Positions 22,712-30,951 of a stretch of 39,007 nt of DNA are shown piece after piece; the stretch's first letter is position 1, and each line of letters opens with the position of its first letter. A program made the position numbers and the translations under genes. This DNA is from UBA1081 sp964443825 (GTDB lineage: Bacteria > Bacillota > Clostridia > Oscillospirales > Acutalibacteraceae): contig CAYUEV010000010.1 of NCBI GenBank assembly GCA_964443825.1, positions 1 through 39,007 on the forward strand, read 5' to 3'. The notes under the pieces were generated by a model. That model was not told the origin of the DNA. It was given only the letters and a program-made list of their open reading frames with translations, and made no database searches.

Positions 22712-23539
22712 TTATTCTAACGCTTTAATAAATTTTAACGCGTCATTCGTTTCTTTTACGTCGTGAACTCTTAAAATATCGCTTCCTTTTTTAAAGGCTA
22801 TGATATTTCCTAAAAGCGTTCCGGCGAGTCTTTTTTTAGCGTCGGGTTCGTTTGTAATTTCCCCGATAAATCGCTTTCTCGATAGAGCCGTTAAAAAAAC
22901 GCGGTCGGGTCTTATGAGCGTTTCTAAATTTTTTAAAAGCTCTATATTGTCGGAAGCGGTTTTGGCGAAACCGAATCCCGGGTCAAAGCAAATATAATCG
23001 CCGTCAATATTAAATAAAGAGAGCTTTTGATTCATGTATTCAAAATAATCGGATACGGCATTTGTAACGCCGTCGAGGTAAGTAATCTTGGCCTCCGCCC
23101 CTAAAGCGCCGGTGTGAGTGATTACCCAGCCCGCTTTATGCTTTTTAACGACCGCCGCCATAGAGGGATTAAAAAACCCGCTTACGTCGTTTATTACGGA
23201 CGCGCCGTGATTTAAAGCGTAATCGGCGGTTTCCGGGTTTACCGTATCGCACGAAATTACAGCGCCGTTTATTTCCGAAATTTTAGGAAGAACGGGCGAA
23301 AGTCTCGAAATTTCCTCATCGGGAGTTATGGGGGAACTGCCCGGTCTTGTAGACATAGCGCCTATGTCGATAATCCCGGCGCCTTCTTTCGCCATTTCTA
23401 AAGCTCTGTCAACGGCCGAATCGGGCGAAAAATAAAGCCCTCCGTCGGAAAACGAGTCGGGAGTTACGTTAAGTATTCCCATTATAACGGGGTCGCCGTC
23501 AAAATTTATAACGCCGCTTTTATGTTTAAATGTTTTCAT
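22712..23539 (-). CDS. folP: dihydropteroate synthase
   Basis: Condenses hydroxymethyl-dihydropterin pyrophosphate with p-aminobenzoate; the sulfonamide target. Signature motifs: MGILNVTPDSFSDGG near residue 20, IDIGAMSTRPGS near 60, the SCDTVNP and VINDVSGF strands, FDPGFGFAKT, and the late LTALSRKRFIG loop. A TTG further upstream (23563) is in frame, but the ATG at 23539 gives a standard N-terminus and is chosen; no ribosome site precedes it. The promoter (23546-23574) places the transcription start at or within a base or two of this ATG, so the mRNA is probably leaderless. It heads folP-folB-folK; folE and pabA/B are not in the window. Confidence 0.95.
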   Translation of the reverse strand: MKTFKHKSGVINFDGDPVIMGILNVTPDSFSDGGLYFSPDSAVDRALEMAKEGAGIIDIGAMSTRPGSSPITPDEEISRLSPVLPKISEINGAVISCDTVNPETADYALNHGASVINDVSGFFNPSMAAVVKKHKAGWVITHTGALGAEAKITYLDGVTNAVSDYFEYMNQKLSLFNIDGDYICFDPGFGFAKTASDNIELLKNLETLIRPDRVFLTALSRKRFIGEITNEPDAKKRLAGTLLGNIIAFKKGSDILRVHDVKETNDALKFIKALE

Positions 23540-23545
23540 ATTAAA

Positions 23546-23574
23546 ATTATATATAATTCGCAAACCTTTTGCAA
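23546..23574 (-). promoter_or_regulatory. promoter of the fol operon, predicts leaderless mRNA
   Basis: On the - strand, TTGCAA (23574-23569), a 17-base spacer, and a perfect TATAAT (23551-23546). Only six bases (TTTAAT) separate the -10 box from the folP ATG (23539-23537), so transcription should begin at the A of the ATG. No ribosome site exists in this context. Confidence 0.75.
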
Positions 23575-23607
23575 GCGTTATTTAAATAAGTTTTTTTACC
23601 GTAGTTA

Positions 23608-23636
23608 TTGACAAATATACTTTTCTGATATATAAT
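23608..23636 (+). promoter_or_regulatory. perfect consensus promoter of tRNA-Ala
   Basis: TTGACA (23608-23613), 17-base spacer, TATAAT (23631-23636): an exact sigma-A consensus. It is divergent from the folP promoter, with 33 bases between the two -35 boxes. The start would be near 23643, about 26 bases before the mature tRNA. Confidence 0.9.
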
Positions 23637-23668
23637 ATGAGAGCTTTTTGAGTTCCGGCAAGGAGTAT

Positions 23669-23744
23669 GGGCCCGTAGCTCAGCTGGGAGAGCGTACGGT
23701 TCGCATCCGTAAGGTCGAGAGTTCGATTCTCTTCGGGTCCACCA
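23669..23744 (+). tRNA. tRNA-Ala (anticodon CGC)
   Basis: A 76-base tRNA including an encoded CCA (23742-23744). Acceptor GGGCCCG pairs with CGGGTCC and contains the G3-U70 wobble pair that marks alanine tRNAs. The anticodon stem TACGG/CCGTA holds CGC at 23702-23704, which reads GCG. D arm (GCTCAGCTGGGAGAGC) and T arm (GTTCGATTC) are standard. It stands alone, with its own promoter and terminator. Confidence 0.97.
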
Positions 23745-23748
23745 GCAT

Positions 23749-23777
23749 AACCGCGCGAAGTCGCGGTTTTTATTTTT
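23749..23777 (+). terminator. terminator after tRNA-Ala
   Basis: AACCGCG (23749-23755) pairs with CGCGGTT (23762-23768), then TTT A TTTTT. It starts 5 bases after the encoded CCA. It overlaps the stop codon end of the GH13 gene on the other strand. Confidence 0.9.
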
Positions 23778-25656
23778 AACCGACAAAAAGAATTACCGCC
23801 TCGTTAGCGCGTACAGCCGCTCCGCCGTCTCTTATTTCCGTTTTTGTTAAAGGTATGGCGTTTTTTAAATCCCAGGGGAGATAATATATTATATCGTGCG
23901 GGTTATTATTGGCGATTACTATGATTTTTTCGTTTTCGGTTTCTCTTTTGTAGGCGACGCAGCCCAACGTCCCGCTAATCGGCGACCAAGTCCCTGTTTT
24001 AAGGGACTTATATTTTTTTCTTAAATCGCTTAAAAATTTAATTAAGTCGATAATTTCTTTTACGGAGTCGTTTCTTCCGTTTAAAGCGTCGTCAAGCTTA
24101 TTCCAATCGAAGAATTTTCTGTTAAACGGATCGCCCAGCCCTTCGGTTAAAATCTCGTCGCCGTAGTAAATCGAGGGAACTCCGGGGAGCGTAAAGTTAA
24201 GTATTAAACCTATTTTTAAAAGTTTTTTGGCGCGGTTCATTTTGTCGTCGCTTAGTTTAGCGACGCTCTCGCTTTCTTTATCCATAATTCCGCTTGAAAG
24301 TCCGCCAAGGCAGTCGATTATGCGCACGGTATCGTGAGTTCCCAAAGGATTCATTAAACAGTCGAGCGCGGGCTTAGGGTAGTTTTCACAAATGCTCCAG
24401 ACGCTTTCAATAAAATCCTCGGCGACGCTTGTATTTAAAAAATCAATAATCGCCGTCCTAAACGGATAGTTCATAACGCTGTCGAGCTCGTTCCCTAAAA
24501 GGTACTTTCTTCTTCCGCCGTATGATATTTTATTGCTCGCGTCTTCCCATACTTCCCCCAGAACCAGACCTTCCGGGTTGTTTCTTTTAACGGCTTCTCT
24601 TACGCTCTCTATAAAGTCGTCGGGCAGTTCGTCGGCTACGTCGAGCCGCACGCCGAAAGCGCCCATTTTCATCCATTTATCTATAACGCCGCCTTCGCCC
24701 GTTATAAAGCGCTTAAAGCTCTCTTCTTCCTCGTTTACTTCGGGCAGAGTTTTAATCCCCCACCATGAGTCGTAATTATCGGCGTTTCCGTGAAATTTAT
24801 ACCATTTGTAATAAACGGACTCGCTCCCGTCGTAAGCGCCTACCGACGCGTATCTTTTATATTTATTAAAATACACGCTGTCGTCGCCCGTATGACTGAA
24901 TACGCCGTCGAATATTATGTCGACGCCGAGTTTTTTCGCGCTCTCCAGCAAACTTTTAAAGTCGTCCTCATCGCCCAATAGCGGGTCAATTTTCATATAA
25001 TCGGCGGTATCGTACCTGTGATTTGAATGCGATAAAAATATGGGGTTTAAGTAAATAACCGTCGCTCCTAGGCTCTTTAAATACGGAAGTTTCATTTCGA
25101 TTCCCTTTAAGTCGCCGCCGTAAAAATCGACGTTCCAACGCGCCAAATCGCGATTTTCATAAAAACACGGTATTTCGTTAAAGTCGCTGTGATATACTCT
25201 ATCGGCGGGCACGTCTTTTTTCTTTTCGCCCGAAAAGAAAAACCTGTCGGGGAAAATCTGATACATGACGCCGCCTTTAAAATTTTCAGGCGTTTTAAAG
25301 CCTTTTTTATAAACGGTTTCCTGCCATAAGCCGCCCTCGCCGTTTAAAACGCCCTCGCCGTTTTTGCCCTTTAATATTTTAGCTCTTCCGAACGGGGCGT
25401 CGTATTGAAAGTGATAAAAATAAAGCCCCTCTTTTGAAAACTCAAAATCAAGACTCCACCATTCAGTCATTCCGTCGGTACTTTTCCACGCCAAAGGATA
25501 AAAGCGTTCTTCTTTTTGATCTTCTTTTATAACAAAATATACGCCGCTACAGCCCATATTCCTCGGCGCTTGAACGGAAAAACGAACGTTCTCTCCCGCC
25601 TCTACGCTTCCGAATTTGGACTTAAAAGCGCTGTCTCTTGAATTGAATACGGTCAT
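23776..25656 (-). CDS. glycoside hydrolase family 13 (neopullulanase/cyclomaltodextrinase-like)
   Basis: A 626-residue intracellular alpha-glucan hydrolase. An N-terminal starch-binding beta domain (about residues 1-110, CBM34-like) precedes the TIM barrel. The four conserved GH13 regions are present: DGVFSHTG, GVRLDVADE (nucleophile Asp339), LGEVWED (acid/base Glu368) and GTHDTVR (transition-state Asp442). MYQIFPDRFF is typical of the neopullulanase and cyclodextrinase subfamily. There is no signal peptide, so it acts on imported maltodextrins or internal glycogen. It lies 62 bases after glycogen phosphorylase on the same strand; the gap holds a long-looped hairpin with no good T-run, so co-transcription is likely. 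Exact specificity is not determined. Confidence 0.93.
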   Translation of the reverse strand: MTVFNSRDSAFKSKFGSVEAGENVRFSVQAPRNMGCSGVYFVIKEDQKEERFYPLAWKSTDGMTEWWSLDFEFSKEGLYFYHFQYDAPFGRAKILKGKNGEGVLNGEGGLWQETVYKKGFKTPENFKGGVMYQIFPDRFFFSGEKKKDVPADRVYHSDFNEIPCFYENRDLARWNVDFYGGDLKGIEMKLPYLKSLGATVIYLNPIFLSHSNHRYDTADYMKIDPLLGDEDDFKSLLESAKKLGVDIIFDGVFSHTGDDSVYFNKYKRYASVGAYDGSESVYYKWYKFHGNADNYDSWWGIKTLPEVNEEEESFKRFITGEGGVIDKWMKMGAFGVRLDVADELPDDFIESVREAVKRNNPEGLVLGEVWEDASNKISYGGRRKYLLGNELDSVMNYPFRTAIIDFLNTSVAEDFIESVWSICENYPKPALDCLMNPLGTHDTVRIIDCLGGLSSGIMDKESESVAKLSDDKMNRAKKLLKIGLILNFTLPGVPSIYYGDEILTEGLGDPFNRKFFDWNKLDDALNGRNDSVKEIIDLIKFLSDLRKKYKSLKTGTWSPISGTLGCVAYKRETENEKIIVIANNNPHDIIYYLPWDLKNAIPLTKTEIRDGGAAVRANEAVILFVG

Positions 25657-25718
25657 CTATAGGTTTAAGTTAAACTGCCGCGCTTTTACGTTAAATGAAA
25701 AACGCGGCGTTTTTACGG

Positions 25719-28118
25719 TTACTTTATCTTCCAAATATCTTTAGCGTACTCGTTTATAGCTCTGTCGGCTGAGAAAATCCCCGCGCCCGCTATGTTCATA
25801 AGCGACATTTTATCGAGCTGCTCCCTGTCTTTCCAGAGAGCGTCGACTTTTTCACACGCCTTTTTGTAATCCGCGAAGTCGGCGAGAACCATATACGGGT
25901 CGTGATGAGTTATAGTCGCGCCTATCTCGGGGAATTTCTGTCCGTTTACGCCGTTATTGTTAATGAAATCTATTATGTTTTTAAGAACGGGATTGTTGTA
26001 GTAGTATGAAGACGGGTCGTAGCCGCTCTTTTTAAGCCTTTCGACTTCCGCCGTATCCATACCGAAAATAATAATGTTTTCAGATCCTACCGCGTTGTGA
26101 ATTTCTATATTGGCGCCGTCCATCGTCCCTAACGTCACAGCGCCGTTTATCATGAGTTTCATGTTGCCGGTGCCGGAAGCCTCCGTCCCGGCTAAAGAAA
26201 TCTGCTCTGAAATATCGGAAGCGGGCATAAGCTTTTCGGCGGCGGTGACGTTATAGTCTTCGACATATACGACTTTTAAGTACTTGTTGACTACGGGATC
26301 TTCGTCTATCATTTTGGATAGTGCGCAAATAAAGCTTATTATTTTCTTGGCGACAAAGTACCCGGGGGCGGCCTTGGCGCCGAAAATATAAGCGTGGGGG
26401 ATATAATCCCCGTTGGGATTCGCTTTTATTTCAAGGTATCTTCCGAGTATATTTAAAGCGTTTAAGTGCTGGCGCTTATACTCGTGGAGCCGCTTTACCT
26501 GCACGTCGAATATAGAGTCGGGATCTAATTTTACGCCTTCCGCTTTTTCTATGTATTGTGAAAATTTTACTTTATTTTGTCGTTTTATCTTTCTTAAATC
26601 GGAAAGAACGGTTTTATCGTCTTTGTAGTCTTTGAGTTTAGATAACTCGTTGGAGTTCAATATAAATCCGTCGCCTATTAAATCGGTTAAATAAGAAGTA
26701 AGATCGGGGTTCGCCTGACAAAGCCAGCGTCTGTGGGCGATACCGTTTGTGACGTTATGGAATTTCGCGGGAGTGAGTTTATAAAAGTCGTTAAAAACCT
26801 CGTTTTTAAGTATCTCGGAGTGAAGAGCCGAAACTCCGTTTACGCTGTGGCAGGACGCTACGCATAAATTAGCCATTTTAATTATGCCGCCTGAAATTAT
26901 AGCGGTGCGCTCGACATAATCGGCGTCGTGCGTGGAAGTCCAAACAAAACTTCTCCATCTGTTGTCGATTTCTTTAATTATCTCGTAAACTCTCGGTATA
27001 AGTCTCTTAACTAAATCCTCGCCCCAGCACTCGAGCGCCTCCTTCATAACGGTGTGATTCGTGTAAGCGACGGTATTTGTGACGATAGTCCAAGCGTTGT
27101 CCCATCCGTATCCGCACTCGTCGAGCATGATTCTCATAAGTTCGGGTATGGCTAAAGTGGGATGAGTGTCGTTTATGTGAATCGCGGCTTTTTCGGCTAA
27201 ATTGTCGAGCGTGCCGTATCTTCTTAAGTGACTGTGTATAATATCCTGAATCGACGCCGAAACAAGGAAGTACTGCTGTCTTAATCTTAAACTCTTGCCT
27301 TCGGGGTGATTGTCGGCGGGGTAGAGCACTTTGCTTATAACTTCCGCCATGGCGTTTCTTTCCATAGCCCTCATATAGTCGCCTTGATTAAAGAGCGACA
27401 TATCAATCCCCGGAGCTCTCGCCGTCCAAAGCCTTAAAACGCTGATTCCCTTGCCGTCTTTGCCTGAAACGAACATATCGTAAGGAACGGCTTGAATAGA
27501 GGTATAGTCTTTTAACTCGACATGGTGGTAATGATTGTCCCAGGACTCCTCCACATGACCTTCAAAACGGATTTCAACGACGCTTTCCTCTCTCGGAAGA
27601 AGCCAAACGTCGCCGCCGGGCAGCCATTCGTCGGGGAGTTCCGTCTGCCATCCGTCTACGATTTTTTGCTTAAATATTCCGTATTCGTATAAAATACTGT
27701 AACCTCTCGCGGGGTAGCCGTCTGTCGCGAGTCCGTCTAGATAGCACGCGGCGAGCCTTCCCAAACCGCCGTTGCCAAGACCCGCGTCGGGTTCGCACTC
27801 GTAAATCTTTTCTATATTTATGCCGAAATCTTTTAACGCCTCGGCAAACGTCTCTTCTAAATTAAGATTGTAGAGGTTGTTTTTAAGGGAGCGTCCCATT
27901 AAAAATTCCATTGAGAGATAATATACTCTCTTGCCGCCTTTTTTATCGCTTCTTTTTGTAAATTCCGATCTCCCCCGCCCCATAAGTTCCGTTAAAATCA
28001 TGGCGATCGCGCGGTAATATTGTTCATAAGACGCGTTTTCGCTTGACACTCCGAAAAAATGGGAAAGTTTATTTTCTATAAGATCCTTAGCCTTTGATTT
28101 TGATAACGAGTAGTTCAT
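25719..28118 (-). CDS. glgP: glycogen/maltodextrin phosphorylase
   Basis: Cytosolic PLP enzyme that releases glucose-1-phosphate from the ends of glycogen or maltodextrin. At 799 residues it has the bacterial length. Hallmarks: KRVYYLSMEFLMGRSLKNNL near residue 65, DAGLGNGGLGRLAACYLD near 110, HINDTHP, VKRLHEYKRQ, and the PLP site EASGTGNMKLMINGA with the cofactor lysine at residue 654. The N-terminal allosteric phosphorylation site of animal enzymes is absent. Ribosome site AAAGGG, 10 bases before the ATG. Together with the GH13 enzyme it makes a short alpha-glucan breakdown module, downstream of a LOG-family gene. Confidence 0.97.
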   Translation of the reverse strand: MNYSLSKSKAKDLIENKLSHFFGVSSENASYEQYYRAIAMILTELMGRGRSEFTKRSDKKGGKRVYYLSMEFLMGRSLKNNLYNLNLEETFAEALKDFGINIEKIYECEPDAGLGNGGLGRLAACYLDGLATDGYPARGYSILYEYGIFKQKIVDGWQTELPDEWLPGGDVWLLPREESVVEIRFEGHVEESWDNHYHHVELKDYTSIQAVPYDMFVSGKDGKGISVLRLWTARAPGIDMSLFNQGDYMRAMERNAMAEVISKVLYPADNHPEGKSLRLRQQYFLVSASIQDIIHSHLRRYGTLDNLAEKAAIHINDTHPTLAIPELMRIMLDECGYGWDNAWTIVTNTVAYTNHTVMKEALECWGEDLVKRLIPRVYEIIKEIDNRWRSFVWTSTHDADYVERTAIISGGIIKMANLCVASCHSVNGVSALHSEILKNEVFNDFYKLTPAKFHNVTNGIAHRRWLCQANPDLTSYLTDLIGDGFILNSNELSKLKDYKDDKTVLSDLRKIKRQNKVKFSQYIEKAEGVKLDPDSIFDVQVKRLHEYKRQHLNALNILGRYLEIKANPNGDYIPHAYIFGAKAAPGYFVAKKIISFICALSKMIDEDPVVNKYLKVVYVEDYNVTAAEKLMPASDISEQISLAGTEASGTGNMKLMINGAVTLGTMDGANIEIHNAVGSENIIIFGMDTAEVERLKKSGYDPSSYYYNNPVLKNIIDFINNNGVNGQKFPEIGATITHHDPYMVLADFADYKKACEKVDALWKDREQLDKMSLMNIAGAGIFSADRAINEYAKDIWKIK

Positions 28119-28143
28119 GTGTATTTGCCCTTTTTAGTTAATT

Positions 28144-28728
28144 TTAGTTATTATTTATTCTTTTATAGTCTAAAATATTAAATTCAATCGGTTTATAGTT
28201 TTCGATATACTCCGCTATATCCTCTATATTTTCGCTTTTATGGACTAATTCCACGGTTTTATGGGGCATAAATCCCCCTTCCACGCAATTTAACAAGAGA
28301 CTGTAAAAATTGTCGAAATAGCCGTCTATATTGTATATTACCATAGGTTTGTTGTTCTGACCGAGTTGTTTTAACGTAATCATCTCAAAAAACTCGTCGA
28401 AAGTGCCGACCCCGCCGGGCGTTGTGATAAAAGCGTCCGACAGGTCGTCCATAAATTCTTTTCTCACTCTCATCGTGGGAGTTCTTATCAGTTCGTCGCA
28501 ATGTTCGTAAATTATCCCGTCGACGTTAAAAAAAGACGGAACTACGCCTGTAATTTTTGCGCTTGCCCTGTGAAAGCCCCTTGCGGCCGCTCCCATAAGA
28601 CCTGAAGCGCCGCCGCCGAATATGAGAGAGTGACCGCGACTTCCTAAAAATTCGCCCAATTCCTCTGTTTTTTTAATGTAACCTTTTGAAATTTCATCGC
28701 TTGAAGAGCCGTATATACAGATTTTCAT
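28144..28728 (-). CDS. LOG family nucleotide phosphoribohydrolase (TIGR00730)
   Basis: A 194-residue Rossmann-fold enzyme of the LOG (Lonely Guy) family, which splits the N-glycosidic bond of nucleoside 5-prime monophosphates; plant members release active cytokinins. The active-site motifs are present: GGGASGLMGAAARG near residue 38, MRVRKEFM near 86, and PGGVGTFDEFFE near 104. In bacteria the physiological substrate is often unknown; AMP or modified purine nucleotides are usual guesses. The ribosome site AAAGGGAA is good. It lies between larC (23 bases away) and glycogen phosphorylase (25 bases away), same direction. Confidence 0.92.
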   Translation of the reverse strand: MKICIYGSSSDEISKGYIKKTEELGEFLGSRGHSLIFGGGASGLMGAAARGFHRASAKITGVVPSFFNVDGIIYEHCDELIRTPTMRVRKEFMDDLSDAFITTPGGVGTFDEFFEMITLKQLGQNNKPMVIYNIDGYFDNFYSLLLNCVEGGFMPHKTVELVHKSENIEDIAEYIENYKPIEFNILDYKRINNN

Positions 28729-28751
28729 TATTATTTCCCTTTATAAATGTT

Positions 28752-29996
28752 TTATGATAAGTCGTCTTTATCGGCGATAGCGGCTATATCGTCAAACTCA
28801 TACTTTTCTTTGGTAACGCCCCAGCCTTCGGAAATTTTTTTCCTTACCCGGCCCAAAGGCGTGTCTTCCACGACCGTTTTGCGGGTTAAAACGCGTCTTT
28901 TTACTTTCTTTTCGCGAACGCCTAACGTGCTTGTGTATTTAAAAAAACATCTCGCTATATCTTTTTCCTTCTCGTCTTTGCAAAGGGCGGTGATTAAAGC
29001 GCCCGGGCGCGACTTTTTCATAATGACGGGGGTTATAAAAACGTCGAGTGCGCCGCATTCGAAAAGTTTTTCGACGGCGAAAGATATATCTTCAGCCGTC
29101 ATATCGTCGATATTACACGACACTTCATATATTTTTTCTGTTATTTCGGAATTTTCATTTTCGTTTTTTTCCGGTTTTTTATCGGAATCTTTATTGTAAT
29201 ACTCTCCGAAAACGGATCTCAAGCAGTTCGCGGCGGGGTAGTCCCTTTTGCCCATTCCATAACCCGTTCTCTCTATGGTCATGGGCGGCGCTTTTCCGAA
29301 ATCGTCTGAATAATACCTTAAAAGGGCGGCCCCGGTGGGGGTGCAAAGTTCCCCTTCTATGTCGCCCGCGAAAACGGGTATTCCTTTTAAAAGTTCCGCC
29401 GTCGCGGGAGCGGGAACGGGCAAAACGCCGTGAGCGCATTTTACTCTTCCGAAACCCGTATTGACGGGAGACGATATAATTTTATCGGGCGATAAAATAT
29501 CCAAAAGCAGCGATACCGAGGCTATGTCGGCTATAGCGTCCGCGGCGCCTACTTCGTGGAGGTGTATTTTTTCGATTTTCTCGCCGTGAACTTTACTTTC
29601 GGCTTCCGCTAAAGAACTGTAAACCGAAATAATATCTTTTTTTATTTTTTCGTCTAAATTTAAGTTGTTTACCGTATTCTCTATATCGTTAAAAGAACTG
29701 TGATGATGCTTACGCTCGTGTTCGTCGTTCTGTTCATGTTCGCCATCATGTTCCTCGCTATCGTAACCGTATTCGTTTTCGTCTTCTTCCGAGCCGTTTA
29801 CGGTTACGTTATAGCAAACGCCCGAAATACCGCGTTTAATTGAATTTTCCGCGTTTATTTTAACGCCCGGCAGTCCCGCGTTATTGATTTTTTTTAAAAA
29901 CTCCTCTTTTTCAGAGTCTTCAAGCAATGAAAAAAGAGAACCCGCGAGCATATCTCCCGCAGAGCCCATGGAGCAGTCAAAATAAAGTATTTTCAT
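28752..29996 (-). CDS. larC: nickel-pincer cofactor biosynthesis protein LarC (nickel insertase)
   Basis: CTP-dependent cyclometallase that inserts nickel into the pincer cofactor of lactate racemase-like enzymes. The start MKILYFDCSMGSAGDMLAGS, the KIHLHEVGAADAIADIASV block near residue 140, the FGRVKCAHGVLPVPAPAT block and the late VSCNIDDMTAEDISFAVEKL domain are all family features. A His/Glu-rich stretch (about residues 80-98, with HHH) is likely a nickel-storage segment. In Lactiplantibacillus the gene is split and joined by frameshifting; here it is one continuous frame of 414 residues. larB precedes it by 13 bases; larE and larA are not in the window. Confidence 0.93.
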   Translation of the reverse strand: MKILYFDCSMGSAGDMLAGSLFSLLEDSEKEEFLKKINNAGLPGVKINAENSIKRGISGVCYNVTVNGSEEDENEYGYDSEEHDGEHEQNDEHERKHHHSSFNDIENTVNNLNLDEKIKKDIISVYSSLAEAESKVHGEKIEKIHLHEVGAADAIADIASVSLLLDILSPDKIISSPVNTGFGRVKCAHGVLPVPAPATAELLKGIPVFAGDIEGELCTPTGAALLRYYSDDFGKAPPMTIERTGYGMGKRDYPAANCLRSVFGEYYNKDSDKKPEKNENENSEITEKIYEVSCNIDDMTAEDISFAVEKLFECGALDVFITPVIMKKSRPGALITALCKDEKEKDIARCFFKYTSTLGVREKKVKRRVLTRKTVVEDTPLGRVRKKISEGWGVTKEKYEFDDIAAIADKDDLS

Positions 29997-30009
29997 AAGC
30001 CGACCTCGA

Positions 30010-30759
30010 TTAAAAGCCCGTATGATTTATCATGCTGGCGAGATACCCCGCGCCGAAACCGTTGTCTATGTTTACTACGCTTACCCCGCTTGAACACGAA
30101 TTGAGCATTGATAAAAGAGCCGTAAGACCGCCGAAAGACGCGCCGTAGCCTACGCTTGACGGGACGGCTATAACGGGGCGGTCGCAAAGACCGCCTATCA
30201 CGCTTGGGAGCGCCCCTTCCATACCCGCTACGGCGATTATCACGGACGCCGACATAATGTCGTCAATGCTGTTTAAAAGCCTGTGGATTCCCGCGACCCC
30301 CGCGTCGTAGAGTTTTTTAACGCTGTTTCCCAAAAACTCCGCCGTGACGAAAGCTTCCTCGGCTACCGGAATATCGCTCGTCCCACCCGTGGCGACGAGA
30401 ATCGTCCCCGCGCCTTTAGGCTCTTCTTTTTCTCCTATTGTAACGATTCTTCCGGGGGCGTTATATTCTATATCGAATTTTTTAGAGATTACATCCGCCT
30501 TTTCGGGCGATACCCTTGTAATAATAATATTCCCCTGACCGCTTTCCTTTAACGCGGACGCGATTCCGATAATCTGCTCCGGCGTTTTCCCTTCACCGTA
30601 AATTACTTCCGTTACGCCTTTTCGCAATTTTCTGTTAAGGTCTACTTTAGCGTAGCCCAAATCTTTAAAAGACTCTGTTTTTATTTTAAGAAAAGCGTCC
30701 TCGGGGGAAATTTCCCCTATACTCACTTTTTTCAGAATATCTTTAATATCGTTTTGCAT
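30010..30759 (-). CDS. larB: nickel-pincer cofactor biosynthesis protein LarB
   Basis: Carboxylates and hydrolyses nicotinic acid adenine dinucleotide in the first step of nickel-pincer cofactor synthesis. It is related to PurE: the C-terminal two-thirds carry ILVATGGTSDIPVAEEA, GVAGIHRLL, VIIAVAGMEGALPSVIGGL and VPSSVGYGASFGGLTALLSMLNSC, the PurE-like CO2 and nucleotide site. The N-terminal 80 residues (MQNDIKDIL, then LDLNRKLRKGVTEVIYGEGKT-like region) match LarB. 249 residues is normal. The ATG has only a weak ribosome site; a stable hairpin (30773-30804) ends 13 bases upstream of it. Probably transcribed from the promoter at 31108-31136. Confidence 0.94.
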   Translation of the reverse strand: MQNDIKDILKKVSIGEISPEDAFLKIKTESFKDLGYAKVDLNRKLRKGVTEVIYGEGKTPEQIIGIASALKESGQGNIIITRVSPEKADVISKKFDIEYNAPGRIVTIGEKEEPKGAGTILVATGGTSDIPVAEEAFVTAEFLGNSVKKLYDAGVAGIHRLLNSIDDIMSASVIIAVAGMEGALPSVIGGLCDRPVIAVPSSVGYGASFGGLTALLSMLNSCSSGVSVVNIDNGFGAGYLASMINHTGF

Positions 30760-30772
30760 GAAATTTTACTAT

Positions 30773-30810
30773 AGCGATTAGTCGAAAAATTTTAACTAAT
30801 CGCTTTTTTT
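30773..30810 (+). terminator. hairpin with + strand T-run upstream of larB
   Basis: AGCGATTAGT (30773-30782) pairs perfectly with ACTAATCGCT (30795-30804), followed by a run of seven T on the + strand. As a terminator it would act on + strand RNA, yet no + gene lies upstream. In - strand RNA it is a 10-base-pair hairpin just before the larB start, without a T-run. It may be a leader structure or stop antisense RNA. Confidence 0.5.
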
Positions 30811-30951
30811 ATTTAAAAGACGCTTTCTTATAACGCCTTTGGGGTCTTTTATCAGGAGAATAGCTATCCATATAACAAGCCCCAAAGCATACGCATGAGC
30901 CGGTTTAGTTTCTCGTAAAAAGGAGTTTTCGCGCTTAACGGGGAATTGCTT

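Noticed and set aside
23547..23786. 79-residue open frame on the - strand across tRNA-Ala
   Set aside because: It is the antisense of the tRNA gene (the WTRRESNSRPYGCEPYALPAELRA-like stretch is a known false annotation pattern) plus the two promoters; no gene signals.
25657..25718. Terminator between glgP and the GH13 gene
   Set aside because: The GCCGCG/CGCGGC stem has a 20-base loop and only a broken T-run on the - strand; at best a weak terminator.
28747..29464. Overlapping + strand frames of 138-150 residues opposite larC
   Set aside because: Shadow frames of a convincing gene; Ser/Phe- or Arg-rich composition with no domain signature.
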